Assembly: GCA_038503065.1 (NCBI GenBank)
Contig: JBCAMK010000010.1
Coordinates: forward strand, 62,001-126,000
Source: Paragyromitra xinjiangensis
Taxonomy: Eukaryota > Ascomycota > Pezizomycetes > Pezizales > Discinaceae
Direction: 5' to 3'
DNA: 64,000 nucleotides
This document shows positions 1 through 10,824 of the stretch, piece after piece. The notes under the pieces are model-generated. The model made no database searches, was not told where the DNA came from, and saw only the letters and a program-made list of their open reading frames with translations. The position numbers and the translations under genes were made by a program. Each line of letters opens with the position of its first letter. Within the stretch, counting starts at the first letter, position 1.

Positions 1-413
1 CCCAACATTGTCGAGAGCGGCATCACCGTTAGGGACCACTGCACCGAGGTCTTTGGACGTGTATCGTGCTGCACCGTAACGGGTGTCGGCGAAGATGAGA
101 CGGAAACCGCAGCGTGAGCGTGGGGGACAGATGGTGGGGAGGGCGGCGGAGAGGAGCATCGAGAGCTCGGTGAGGGTGCAGTCGCGCCAGGTGTAGATGG
201 TTACATAGTCGTGAGGCTGGGTGTGAGCACGGAAGTCGTCGAGGCTGGAGGTGTTAGTGAGCAGCTGTGAGGCTTAGGGGAAAGAAGGAAGGGGAAGGAG
301 AGCTACCGGTGGAATCCGCCTTGTCTGTAAAAGAGCTTCAGCAAGAACGGAGTGGTAGTTTTGCGGTCAACCTTGACCGGGGTCACCGCGGTGACAGCGC
401 CAGTTGTGGACAT
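1..413 (-). CDS. SAP18: SAP18 (Sin3-associated polypeptide / histone deacetylase complex subunit), 3' end outside window
   Basis: SAP18 is a nuclear ubiquitin-fold protein of the Sin3/histone deacetylase complex and of the exon-junction-associated ASAP complex. Two exons are visible: 413-307 and 244-1, separated by a 62-nt intron (306-245) with a CTAAC branch site and CAG acceptor. The spliced product starts MSTTGAVTAVTPVKVDRK and continues TPFLLKLFYRQGGFHR, LDDFRAHTQPHDYVTIYTW, RDCTLTELSMLL, then FRLIFADTRYGAARYTSKDLG. The order PFLL..F...G.HR / L.I/VYTW.D.TL.EL / F...F.D...Y..KDLG is the family signature. The ATG at 413 is the first in frame and gives a normal short N-terminus. The frame is open at base 1, so the last part of the protein is missing from the window. 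The identification is firm. Confidence 0.9.
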
Positions 414-908
414 TGGACAGAGCTTTAAGGATTACTTCTTTAGGTTCTCTGGACGGGATTGTTGAGGTTGGAATTGCCTGTATGATAGGTGATGGAGATG
501 AATGTGAGGTGTTGAGGTTTCGCGACGAGATTGACGAGATGGAAACGCGACCAATCTTATCTTATCTGATCAAAGTGCTGTTCGTGATGCCAGCTATGCC
601 GGAACAAGAATTTGCTGTTTTGGTTTTCGTTTGGATGCTATACTCTCTCTGAATATGACTTCTAGGTTTTATTTTGAAAGGAATGGAAGTCTTAACCGCC
701 TGCTTTGTCCTCACTCGTTCCAGTTTGATCGCAGAAAACATGATATTTTGTACAGTATCTAGACTGATCCTACAATCCCACAACAGCTCCATTCCCTCTA
801 TTACGCCTCTTGGTTTCATTGTTCATACGATATCATATATCCACACGCCAAGCCCATCCATATTATCATCCAGAAAACACCCATCCTTCCCTTTCTCTCT
901 ATCGCGCC
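414..908. other. Intergenic, SAP18 upstream / EMC6 downstream
   Basis: This stretch separates the SAP18 start from the EMC6 stop and should hold the SAP18 promoter. Short open frames on both strands have no codon pattern or similarity that I recognise. I see no repeat or RNA gene. Confidence 0.5.
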
Positions 909-1301
909 TCACACCCGTAACAGCCCAAAGAACAACGTCCACGTCAAAATAAAGCCTGCCAAACTCCCTCCACTCAAGACTTCAGTTGTCCAAACTTCGC
1001 TTGCACTTCTGAAATACCGTGATGGCTTCCCGTCTGTGGTCAGGAACACTATCAACACGCTAACGAGACATGATCCGACCAGGTAGAAGATGAAGCCCGA
1101 GTACGATTCAAGGCCGAGGATGCCCGCAGCAACACCGAAGAGGGAGCACGTTACGGAGCGGATGTCGGTGATTGTCTAGACATGGGTTAGAAGGAGAAGC
1201 TATGAATGGGTCAGGGGAGAGGCTACCTTGGTGTTGTGCGCCACATTCTCAGGGACGACGGGGTTGAGGAGGAGTTCACGTTCTTCGGTAGCGGAGGTCA
1301 T
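909..1301 (-). CDS. EMC6: EMC6, ER membrane protein complex subunit 6
   Basis: EMC6 is a small membrane core subunit of the ER membrane protein complex, which inserts tail-anchored and multipass proteins. The exons are 1301-1227 (25 codons) and 1175-909 (88 codons plus stop). The 51-nt intron runs from GTAGCC to TCTAG and falls between codons. The 113-residue product begins MTSATEERELLLNPVVPENV, then AHNTK, then TITDIRSVTCSLFGVAAGIL, GLESYSGFIFYLVGS, TDGKPSRYF and finally FILTWTLFFGLLRV. It shows hydrophobic segments at about residues 35-50, 52-72 and 96-113, as in the Rab5-interacting/EMC6 family, and the length is normal. It is transcribed in the same direction as SAP18. The match to fungal EMC6 is clear. 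Confidence 0.9.
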
Positions 1302-2078
1302 GATGATGGATGATATTGGGAGGTGGTTCTTGGGTGCTGCTGTTTCGTGGTGTTCGGTGTTCGAAGCTCTCTGGATAGTTCCCAGCAGAACCGCGCTGAA
1401 TGCCAAGCCAGTTGAGATCTGTCATCCATTAAGTAAGACAATATTACTAGTACTGCAGCTGTACTACAGTAAAGCCCTACACATTTACCCCAGCACCTAC
1501 AACCGGGGCCCAATACCCCTAAATCTCTTGGGAATATTAAGTTTATGCCCACTATCTAAGCTAAATCGTACTAGCATTTATCGTAGATGATCTAGGCTAG
1601 AAATCCTTTATTAGAGCCATCATAGTGCGGGCAGCTGCAAGGAGAGGGTTAGAGCGCAACATGACCTTAATTCACAAGAAAGGACCTCCTTCCACAACTT
1701 CGTGTTACTTTCCCGTAGTGAAAAAACCGCAGCTTTCATAGTAGTATCGTGATTATGTAGCACAAGGAGCAAGGGTACCCTAGTTGTTACCCTGACCAAG
1801 CACTTGCTACACCACTCTCTAAGACGTAACAAAACCTCAGTCTTCACTCCATGCTACGACAATAAAATAAATTCACTTTATTTTTTTATCTTGAATGTAA
1901 AAACTTTCAAGAGCTCTTTTCGACACGTATCTCCTAAGAATAGCTGACAAAATAATGAATGTTCCTATCCCCCGACGTAACACAACTTGAACAAGATCCC
2001 TAAAGATTTCGATAGGCTCCGGGGTTTGCAAGCAACTTTAGCCTACTGAGGACCAGTAGTAAAAGTAACTAAGCCCTG
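1302..2078. other. Intergenic, no gene recognised
   Basis: This AT-rich stretch contains the EMC6 promoter side and short frames on both strands with no recognisable product. I see no tandem or inverted repeat of note. Confidence 0.4.
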
Positions 2079-2599
2079 TTAGTTGAATGATTGTACAGCC
2101 GAAACTCTGTTGAGTTGAGTGCACAAACCTGTCAACGGATGCCCAGACTCATTATACGGCCCGACCGTGGTACTGGCAATGCTCGGATTATCAGCTTTGA
2201 AGGTAGCCTTATTACTGCCAGTAGTAGGGCAAGAAACTGTAGCCGTGAGGTTAGAGCTTCCGTCGTCAGTCGTAATTTCATAGGTGACAAATCCGGAGGA
2301 ACCATAGGCCCCTATTTATCCGAATCCGGAAGTTAGTCAAAGTCAGAAATTTGTCAGTAGGTGATACACTATTTACCAAAATTATCTTTGATCTGCATCA
2401 CTGGAGAGAGGGCACCGCCTCTGATAGACTGGGGAGGCTCTCCAACCCACGCTCCGGTGTCAGCGCCAAAGTCTTTGAGAATGAGAGGCTTGGTGAAATT
2501 GTTCTGGATTGTGAAGTAGCTGGAGAAGTCGGCGTCGGGTTCGTCCCTGCCTTTTTTTTCCGTGATATCGATTTCTGACAACTTAGAGTATTGAGACAT
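2079..2599 (-). CDS. Small two-exon protein of unknown function, probably beta-rich
   Basis: I do not recognise this gene with certainty. The exons are 2599-2377 and 2311-2079, with a 65-nt intron (GTAAAT..AATAG) in phase 1. The product is 151 residues. It starts MSQYSKLSEIDITEKKGRD, followed by FTIQNNFTKPLILKDFGAD, TGAWVGEPPQSI, GALSPVMQIKDNFGAYGSSG, FVTYEIT and VSCPTTGSNKATF. The layout of I.N.....L.L..F....G.W...PP..I, then a DNFG..GS.G.V.Y step and a late SCP..G.N motif, resembles small single-domain beta-sandwich proteins found in fungi and some bacteria (aegerolysin-like or crystal-protein-like). That assignment is only a guess. There is no signal peptide. The clean phase-matched splice supports a real gene. 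Confidence 0.55.
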
Positions 2600-4141
2600 G
2601 GTTTAATCTTTAGCGTTGTAGTAAAGGGATGGGTTGTAGTGAAGAGAATGGGTTGGTGTTGAGTCAAGAACTATCTGGGAATGCTATGGCTTTATACAAA
2701 AGAGACTGGGCGCTGATGGTAGAAGACTTGTTTTAGCTGGAGGGTTTAGGGTCCTGTAACCACACCTATAGTACCTAGTGGTAAGATGAAAAAGGAAAAA
2801 AAAACGATCCCCATAGGTGGTACTGATAAGAATGGTAGATTTTCGCTAGAGATACCACATCGAATCGGTGATAAAGAATTGGCTTGGGTTATGCCTGGCT
2901 GAAATAATTGAATTTAAATTATGTGCTTCGTTAGGAAAGTGGGTAGTTGATTGAGACAGATGCTGAGCAACCATTCTGACACTTTTTGAGGCCGATTTAG
3001 AACTGTCTGCTGAATGATATGTTCAGCACTGTATATCGGAACCTGCCTACCCGCAGCGTGCACGGTTTTGCCCCTTACTATACGTAGTGACATCTGTTGG
3101 TACCCAGCTCTAGTGCTACCACGCTGGTTACATCCGTACTTTACATATGTCACTAATGAAATTCCTATCTACGATGGCAGGTTCAAGGTATCAGATGCCT
3201 TCTATTACTTTGCCCGTCACCTTAAAACCTGAACCCCTCTCTACTCGTGATACAATCGGTTATCTAGTGTTACAGGGGCTCAAACTAATTAAGATGTGGG
3301 GCGAATATGGTGAAAATCAGCATCAACAGTTCGAAAACTCTCATAAATGGCCTGATCAACGCAGTAGCGATGCTACACATCACCGCCTCAAGTCTTACTC
3401 ACAAAATAGAACGTCCTCTTCCATTAGAAACCCCGTAATATTGAATAACCGATTGCATCATGAGTATCAATTGGAATCAAGAATATCGATTTTTGCTGTG
3501 ATCAACGATCCACGAGTGTTTTATAGCATGTGCAGCAAACGAATAGCTAAAACTGGATATGATACGTCTACCCCGCACATCTATTGATTGTAAATGAGCC
3601 TCTAGCCGCAGCCGTTTCACAGGAAATCTGAGCCTGTATGGCCATATCATATGATATTATCGTACATGGTTAGCATCGGCGATTTATCTCCCCATTCGGG
3701 TTTATGGTGTTTTCTATTTTGCAATTGTTACGCCTACGCAATTGAATTAACGATAAAGACACTTGCGTAGCACAAATTCGAGGGATACGGCAGTTGGAGA
3801 TCGCGTTTCTAGCTGCCATACAGCATGCGTACCTCTACAACATATATACGGCAAAAGATCAAGAAACGGGGGCTGTGCTACGGCTCGGGTAGTTTGGTTA
3901 GGTTACTCAATCGTTGGCATTTTGTATCGAGAAACAGGATCTTGTACGACGTGCTTTTAAAGTTCGAAAACTAAGTTTATCTTTTCCTAAAATGAAAGCG
4001 TTGATAGCGAGCTAGGTATTATGGGTTTTAGAGGTCTTGAGATTGGGGATAGAAGGTAGGATTTAAAAGTATTAGAGCCTTATATAGATATCAAGAGGAC
4101 TTATGATGATTATTTATCTACTATAGCGTGTTAGCTCATGA
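2600..4141. other. Gene-poor DNA
   Basis: Several frames of 60-150 codons occur (for example 3147-3587 on plus), but their composition looks random. They have no start context, introns or motifs that I can support. No repeats were seen. Confidence 0.4.
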
Positions 4142-4285
4142 TCAAGAGAGGGACTTGACGCTAAGCTGTTAGAATTCCTATAGAGTCAATGCTCTAAAAA
4201 ATTCCTGCTCAGCTTTGACCCCTTTAGTTGGCGCCTTACCTATTGAGGTAATTCCAACATCTTAGTGTCAAGTCCCCTCCCTTAA
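4142..4285. repeat. Small foldback (inverted-repeat) element
   Basis: Bases 4142-4178 and 4247-4285 are imperfect inverted copies. The left arm contains GGGACTTGACGCTAAGCTGT and the right arm read in reverse contains GGGACTTGACACTAAGATGT. They are separated by about 70 bp. It is probably a MITE or hairpin remnant with no coding capacity. Confidence 0.55.
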
Positions 4286-5323
4286 GTTAATATGGTATAT
4301 AGTAGCTGGCGAAAGTTAGTCAAAATAAATCAGTATCTACTCCAAAGATCTTTCTAATCATTGATATTACCTTGCCTTGCTTATAACTGGTTCGGAGGTA
4401 TGTACCGGAAATAATGGATTGTATAGGTATGTGAGGTGGAGCACAGACCTACTAAAAGTATTTTATTGAGGTTTCTAGGCGCCTGAGCCGGGTGCAAATG
4501 CGACGCGTTTCAGGGATTCGATTCTGGATATATCTCCTCTCTGCTGTGAATGCCGAAATGCAGCCTGTCGAATAAATGGGGATGCTTTCTGCAAGATAAA
4601 TCTTAGGCTGAAATCTATATGTTCAGTCATTCAATAGCGAATTCGGGTGTAATAGGTTCAACTGATCAACGCACCCAGAGAAAAAACCATGACTTATGAT
4701 ACTATCCTATCAGGCATGGAATCAACCTATTTATCAAGCATCCTTTGGGGAAGTCTATTGTAATATGTAGTAAAGGAAGCAATATGTCGTGGTAACACAA
4801 ACAGCACTAGAAGGTTGCTTGCTTATAGTTAGGCCTGCAAACAACACCTAAATCAATAATTACTATTGGTTTCCTCTCCACAGGAATATCGTCAAAACAA
4901 ACAAACATCTTCCAATAGCGACCCTACAAAAAAAACCCGCTTTTCCCGTCAAAGCAGAAATAGCCCGGGGGGCAGCTAAGGGATTAGGGCTTGGGCATAC
5001 AAGTGTAAGAGTGGCTGAAAAGCGATAGTTGATAGATGCATATAAGGGCGAATTGAGGTAGTTGTGTATTGCTGTTGGGGGCGGTCGTGCGGAACGTCGA
5101 GATGTAATTTGGCGTCTTCTTCCTTATCGATCGAGTTTTCTTTGTATTTAGTTTTTGGCTCTGGTTTCTGTTGCACTACGTGACTCGGGGGTGCATACAC
5201 ACAGCCATACACTAATTTCTATAAAGTAAATTATATTTCCCCCAATTCGCCTTAGATTCTTCACCCTATTTTAGAGGCTACTACACTATTCCGAGCTCTA
5301 CGCTCAACAGTTTGCGATTCACA
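4286..5323. other. Intergenic, upstream of the subtilase
   Basis: No gene recognised. The last 100 bp before 5324 should contain the subtilase promoter. I could not identify a convincing TATA element. Confidence 0.35.
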
Positions 5324-6637
5324 ATGGAATATTCGTCAAGTTCTCCCCCTATCCATGGGGAAATTATTCCTAACTCTTATATCGTCACTATGGATCACAA
5401 TATCACCGACAAGAAATTCCAGGATCACTTGGACTGGGCTGCTGGTCTCCAGAGAGGATCCAAAATTAGACTTGGGCACTTGCACGGGGATATTGAGCAA
5501 CCTTGCGAGTACACCTACAACATTGGAAACTTGAAAGGATTTTCTGGGACCTTCGACTCAGAGGCTTATAAAGAGATCAAGGCACATGGTAGTTTTGTCC
5601 ACATCGAGCCAAATACCGTCGTAACCCCTTGTGGTAAATCTGAAACTCCTCCGGCTGATTTTGTACATGTAAGCTCTTCAACATGCTCTCAAGATTTTGA
5701 CTCAGTGGGAATAGCTAATTTTGTGCTTAGGACTCCCAGAGCACCACTTTATGGGGGCTTAGGACCATCTCTCATCGCAAGAGGGACAGTCCTGATGTGT
5801 ATGTTTATGATGAGTCTGCCGGCGAAGGTGTGACTATCTTCGTTCTCGACAGTGGAATCAGAATTACACATGCCCAGCTAGTTGGCCGTGCTAGTTTCGG
5901 TTATAATACTGTTAAAGGCACTGAAGACACCGATGTCTATGGACATGGAACTCACGTCAGCGGCACAATTATCGGCTCCCAGTACGGCATTGCTAGACGG
6001 GCCAAGGTTGTATCAGTCAAAATATTCGATGATCACGGTCGTGGATCAACCGCTCGCACTATGGCTGCCATTGAATGGGTTGCTAGGAACGCCAAGCCTA
6101 TGAGCGGTTTGTTTTACAACCCTTCTTGCAGTAGACTTCGCTCATTAGGCATTTAGCTAACTCTTTGTAGTCGCGAACATGAGCTTCAGTAGCCCTCACA
6201 GCAAGATCTATAACATGATTATTGATATCGTCGTTTGGGCTGGCCTTACATGTGTTGTTGCTGCTGGTAACAACGCTACAGATGCCCATGAGAGGTCCCC
6301 TGCGTCTGCCGCTAGAGCCATCTGTGCGGGTGCTGTTGATGAGCAGCTTACTCGTTCAATGCTAAGCAACTTCGGTCCCGCGCTTTCTCTCTTCGCTCCA
6401 GGTGTCTATATCGTGTCCTGTGGAGTTAAAAACGATACTGACACCGATCTGATGACTGGGACGTCTATGGCATGTGCCCATGTGTCCGGTGTTGCAGCAT
6501 ATTTGATTTCTAAAGAGAAACTTAAGACTCCCAAGGCTGTCGCTGACCGTCTTACCGAGCTTGCAACACGTGATGTTGTTGAAGACAAGGGTGCGGGGAG
6601 CCCAAACCTGTTCCTGTACAACGGAAGTGGGGAGTAG
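5324..6637 (+). CDS. Subtilisin-like serine protease (S8, proteinase K type) with I9 prodomain, no signal peptide
   Basis: The three exons are 5324-5668, 5731-6106 and 6171-6637. The introns are 62 and 64 nt and all phases match, giving 395 residues. The ATG at 5324 gives MEYSSSSPPIHGEIIPNSYI. Residues about 18-98 form an inhibitor I9 prodomain (SYIVTMD, then LKGFSGTFD and HIEPNTVV). The catalytic part follows with WGLRTISHR, Asp about 155 in FVLDSG, His about 187 in YGHGTHVSG, the oxyanion Asn in VVAAGNN, and Ser about 339 in GTSMACAHVSG. The whole triad is present, so the enzyme should be active after prodomain removal. Fungal relatives are normally secreted. Here the first 20 residues are polar and no hydrophobic signal peptide is visible, so the protein is either intracellular (vacuolar or cytosolic) or an upstream leader exon has been missed. 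Confidence 0.88.
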
Positions 6638-8927
6638 AATGGCCGAACTGGGCGCTTAGTACGACAGTGTACACGTGGGTGAGTGTATTTCGACTGCTAG
6701 CACTTCAATTGCGCGATTCGGCATTCGGCCAAAAGGAAGTCAAGGCGGCAAACTTGGGAGAGGGACCTGGGAGACGAAATACTAGTAGTACTGTATATAG
6801 AGAAAGATGTTTGCGGATCCTATGTTTTGCTTCGTTGCGTCAATGAACGCAAATCTACACATGCTATAACCCGAAGTATCGGGTGGGGGCTGATCATGAG
6901 AAGCATAATCTTTGGGTATCTACTGTAACGGGGCTGTTTACGATCGCGATCTATAAAATCTATCGCCTGTATCTTTATCACTGTGAATTTGATTTTTACC
7001 GCTCTCCTAGCGTTACACCGAGTATTATTTAATTTCGCCTAATTGCAAGCACATGGACTTAGATTTTTAGGTCCCTCATGCCTCCTCCGGGTATACGTAG
7101 TCACTCGGCTTCAAGCCAGCTTCTACTTAAAATTACTGGAGCCACTATTATTTGGTTCAATTAGCTCAAGCTTATTCAAACCTTCCGGCTGCGTGGTAGT
7201 CATGATCAAATCAGTCACATATTACTTTATTTTCCCATATTGATCGGGATAGGCTAGTGCGCTGGGGGAAGCAAGTGGATGGCTGATGCATATCGAGGGA
7301 TCGAGTCGGGCTCGGGGCCAAAGCTGAATCAATATCACAAATTAGTATAAGTGGATGGTGGCTACTATTCTCGAGTATTCAGTATCATTCTGACAGAAGA
7401 GACGAAAAGCTCCATCCAGTGAAACTAAGCAATTGTGAGGGATTTTTCGGGCTTTACTATGTGGTAACCTTGTATTGAGACACGGCTATAATCCTCATTT
7501 CACATACATGATCAGAAAACATATATAGGTTTAACAATTGTGATTGACCTTATCTATTTACAATTGCCGTGATCACGATAACTGTTGTTACTTGAGTCCC
7601 TCCTGATTGCGAAAGGTATATCACCTTGCGATTACGTGATACATCTAACTCTAACATCTATCACATAGGTACATCCATGCAGGCTTCAAGAAAATTTCTT
7701 TTCAGTCTTTGGGGAGTAATACCGACGTTTTATTAAGGCTGGTCTGCATTTTGAGGCTAGAGTCAAGAAGTGCCGGAGCGCTCTAATAATACCAGTTAAC
7801 CTGAGCTGATGCATCATACCACCAGCCTGTAATATATTGTGTACTCTATTAGTCAAAATCGTTGCTCGATTGCAGTTACTTTGTGCCCATACCCCGCATT
7901 TAACTAATAATTTAATTCGTCGTGATGAAAGAAACGGTTCATGCATCTCACATAGCCGAGGAGCATGCTCGAGGATAATCTTTAATGCTTGAGTGTTTGG
8001 GAGCCGCGCTCAGGCCAGCTCTGGGATATTCGGGTCTTGATTATGTATGTACCCTTTTGCCTAGAGCTTGCCCGCCATTGATTACTTTGCAGAACGATGA
8101 GATGTGAGAGCTGATCTGTCTACTCGGGTCGTGGGTGTGGAGATAGAACATCGGGATCTCCCGTTCTGTCTATATACTCTATATGCTTGACTTGAGTAAT
8201 AAGTGTAGAGTGGGAGAACCCCTGCTTGTGCATATGCACTGTGCGCTTGAAGCAAAATCATTGGCCAGGTTCTTCCCAGTATAGACATCTATGCCAAGAC
8301 TTGGAATATGCCTGGCTATCCATATGTCACGATTGCAAAATTTTAAAGTAGATAGGGGCTCGTTGAGTCCTCAAATAGACTTTTACTTGATCTTTCTTAT
8401 TCATACTAGATAACTAGAGCAGATGGACAGAAGTTATAACTAAGGGAGGGCAGAGATAACATCTAACCGGTGGATAGATCGATATCATGTCATTTCAGGA
8501 GGAGGTACTTTAAGGGAAATGCTACAAAACCCTACCAAGAATCGTCATAACACGGCCAAATGTTTTACAACAGCGGGGTAGTTATGTGCAACCAAATAGA
8601 TTTGACCCTGAAGTCAATTCCTTCCATCATACGTAGTATGATGGATTGGGTCATTCCAGGATAATTTTAGTGTGGTGCAGCCCGTTGCGACGCTTCCCGA
8701 TGTTTGATGGGCGCTGGGTATATTCGAGTTATATCCAGATCTTAATGCAGGAGAAGCCCGCAAACCACCCGTTTATGGTAAGGTGATGGTTTATGAGTCC
8801 GGGCGTCGATCGCGGATGTTGAAGTAGTTCGGAATGTATGCATAGCGCAGCTGAAGCACAACGAAAGAAGCTGTTTCGGGTAGGTCTGACCGTTTTGTGG
8901 ACGGCCGGGCGTTTTGAGGATTATGTA
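6638..8927. other. Gene-poor DNA
   Basis: No gene is supported in these 2.3 kb. The frames at 7043-7243, 7686-7946 and 8082-8288 lack motifs or plausible splice partners. Confidence 0.4.
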
Positions 8928-8959
8928 GTATAGTCACACCGTTAACGGTGTGACTATAC
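8928..8959. repeat. Perfect 32-bp palindrome
   Basis: Bases 8928-8959 read the same on both strands without a single mismatch or spacer. The half-site is GTATAGTCACACCGTT and the centre is GTTAAC. It could be a cruciform-forming site, a dimeric protein-binding site or a minimal transposon relic; no function can be assigned. Confidence 0.85.
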
Positions 8960-10620
8960 GTTGGGCCGATTTGACCAATCGAAATCCTGAAAAAAGCAGT
9001 TGAGGATTTTGATGGCTGATCCAACCGACGTAAATGGGTGATCAGTGTCACAAGAATTGTAGCTTTCCTTCTAGTGGCGCTTTCCAACTGTTGCCTTACT
9101 AGCAAATATTTTTTGAGGAGTGTGCGAACCAGCTCCCCCCTGCACCTTCTCGCGCCATAGTGCATATATGCGTATGATTGGTGGATCGAAAGAACATCAT
9201 ATTAGGTGAAATGTGATGTGAGAGCTATATCCAGAGCTTTGATATCGGCACTATAGTTATAAGAGTTAGCTTGATAGGAAGACGCAGGAGAAAACTAGGA
9301 CAAGCCTTTTCACACCCTCAAGTGCTTTAAAAATGATTTACTACTGAAACTGTGGATGAGGTACCATCAAAGGGAGTGATTTTGTCATTGACAACAGATT
9401 GAGATGAGTTCAATTAGCCATTGAAAGCCTCAGCTATTTTCAGGGTTCTAATTAGGTACATCTATAAGGTCAGTGAGAAGGTGTAAATAAGATTGCCTAG
9501 CTCCTCTCTCATGCCTTCTTGCACCACGTATGATGCATGCATGCATGGATCCGGACAGAATTGGGAACTTGGTGGTTCAAATTTGCAGCCAATGCCACTT
9601 GCAAGAGGTGGTGAGGGAGGTTGATCAGAGATTATCTTAGCTGAGGTGCGCAGCTTCCATTTGGGGAAGCGAATTTACAGGGGTTTTTTGCAATGGAATA
9701 GATTGAGGATAGTGTGTTGTAGAAAGGATTATCATCGCTGTTATCTAATGGCCTGTTCTAGAAATCCAGGAAGTTAGAATGTGAGTGCCAGAGTATTTAA
9801 TGAATCCACATATCTATACTATATAGTGTAACAATATCTGCAAAAATTGAGGTCATAAGGCCTAGGGTAATTGATGCATAGACGTAATTTCAATATCAAG
9901 AAACCCATATCAGCGTTTCGGAGTAGCCCACTGCGCTACCTGTGACGAATGCTTGCACTATTTCCAAATACCACGATAGCACAAGATTACCAATAAAGCG
10001 CGATTTTGTTTCCACCCTAGGAGCTATCATCTTAGTGGCTAGGTGGTGTGAAAGTTCTCATATCGAGAAAGCGCTATTCCCGTACGATGCGCGATAGATT
10101 TTTTAAGAGATGGATATCTTGCTGAGGAAAATGATCGGCTAAACTTGACCCACACCATTTATTCGGCAAGGAGCTCAGAAATGGTGAAGTTATCTTCAAG
10201 CGTATCTGAGCGGCACATTATGTTCGCATCATCCCCTCACCCTATCCAAATTCTTGTAAACTGGACTCTGAAAACATGTTATTTACAAACGTTCGACGAC
10301 TATTATATGTGTGAGTTTGATGTGATTAATCGAGTTTCTCATACAACAAGCTGCATGCAGCGTTGATGCTAGCACTAGAATCTTGAATGGCATGTGGCTT
10401 GAGGAGGGGCCCACCTCCTGCAAAAATATTCTGAGAATTTAGAACTTGTAGCTTGAAAATCCCATTATTTAAGAAATGGCGTTTTTCCCTTTAACCCAAA
10501 TACTATCAAGCTATAGACGGAATCTTCAAACATCTAAAGTTTACCATCTACCAACGATCGTCCTGAGTTTCCAAACCTGTCGACTTATCTTGTTCACTCT
10601 CGTCTACGAGAAACTTAAAA
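8960..10620. other. Gene-poor DNA
   Basis: This contains a short GCAT run near 9535-9550 and scattered frames without support. No gene, RNA or clear repeat was recognised. Confidence 0.4.
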
Positions 10621-10824
10621 ATGAAGGCTTCTGGGGATGGTATGTTTAAATTTTGATCTCTTGAGAGCTTCCGGGATGATTCTATACGTATATTAACGCT
10701 ATATGCTGTTTGACGAGTAGCCGCACGGGAACTTGAGGTTCGCTCAGAACAAGCAGAGCATGTTAGTTCCTCCCACTTAGTGTTAGCCAATGTGAATACT
10801 GGCTAATGGTCGTTACCTCACAAG

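Noticed and set aside
3147..3587. A 146-codon plus-strand frame
   Set aside because: No recognisable domain. Codon composition follows the local AT-rich background.
8791..9165. A 124-codon minus-strand frame
   Set aside because: It spans the perfect palindrome, has random-looking composition and no start context.
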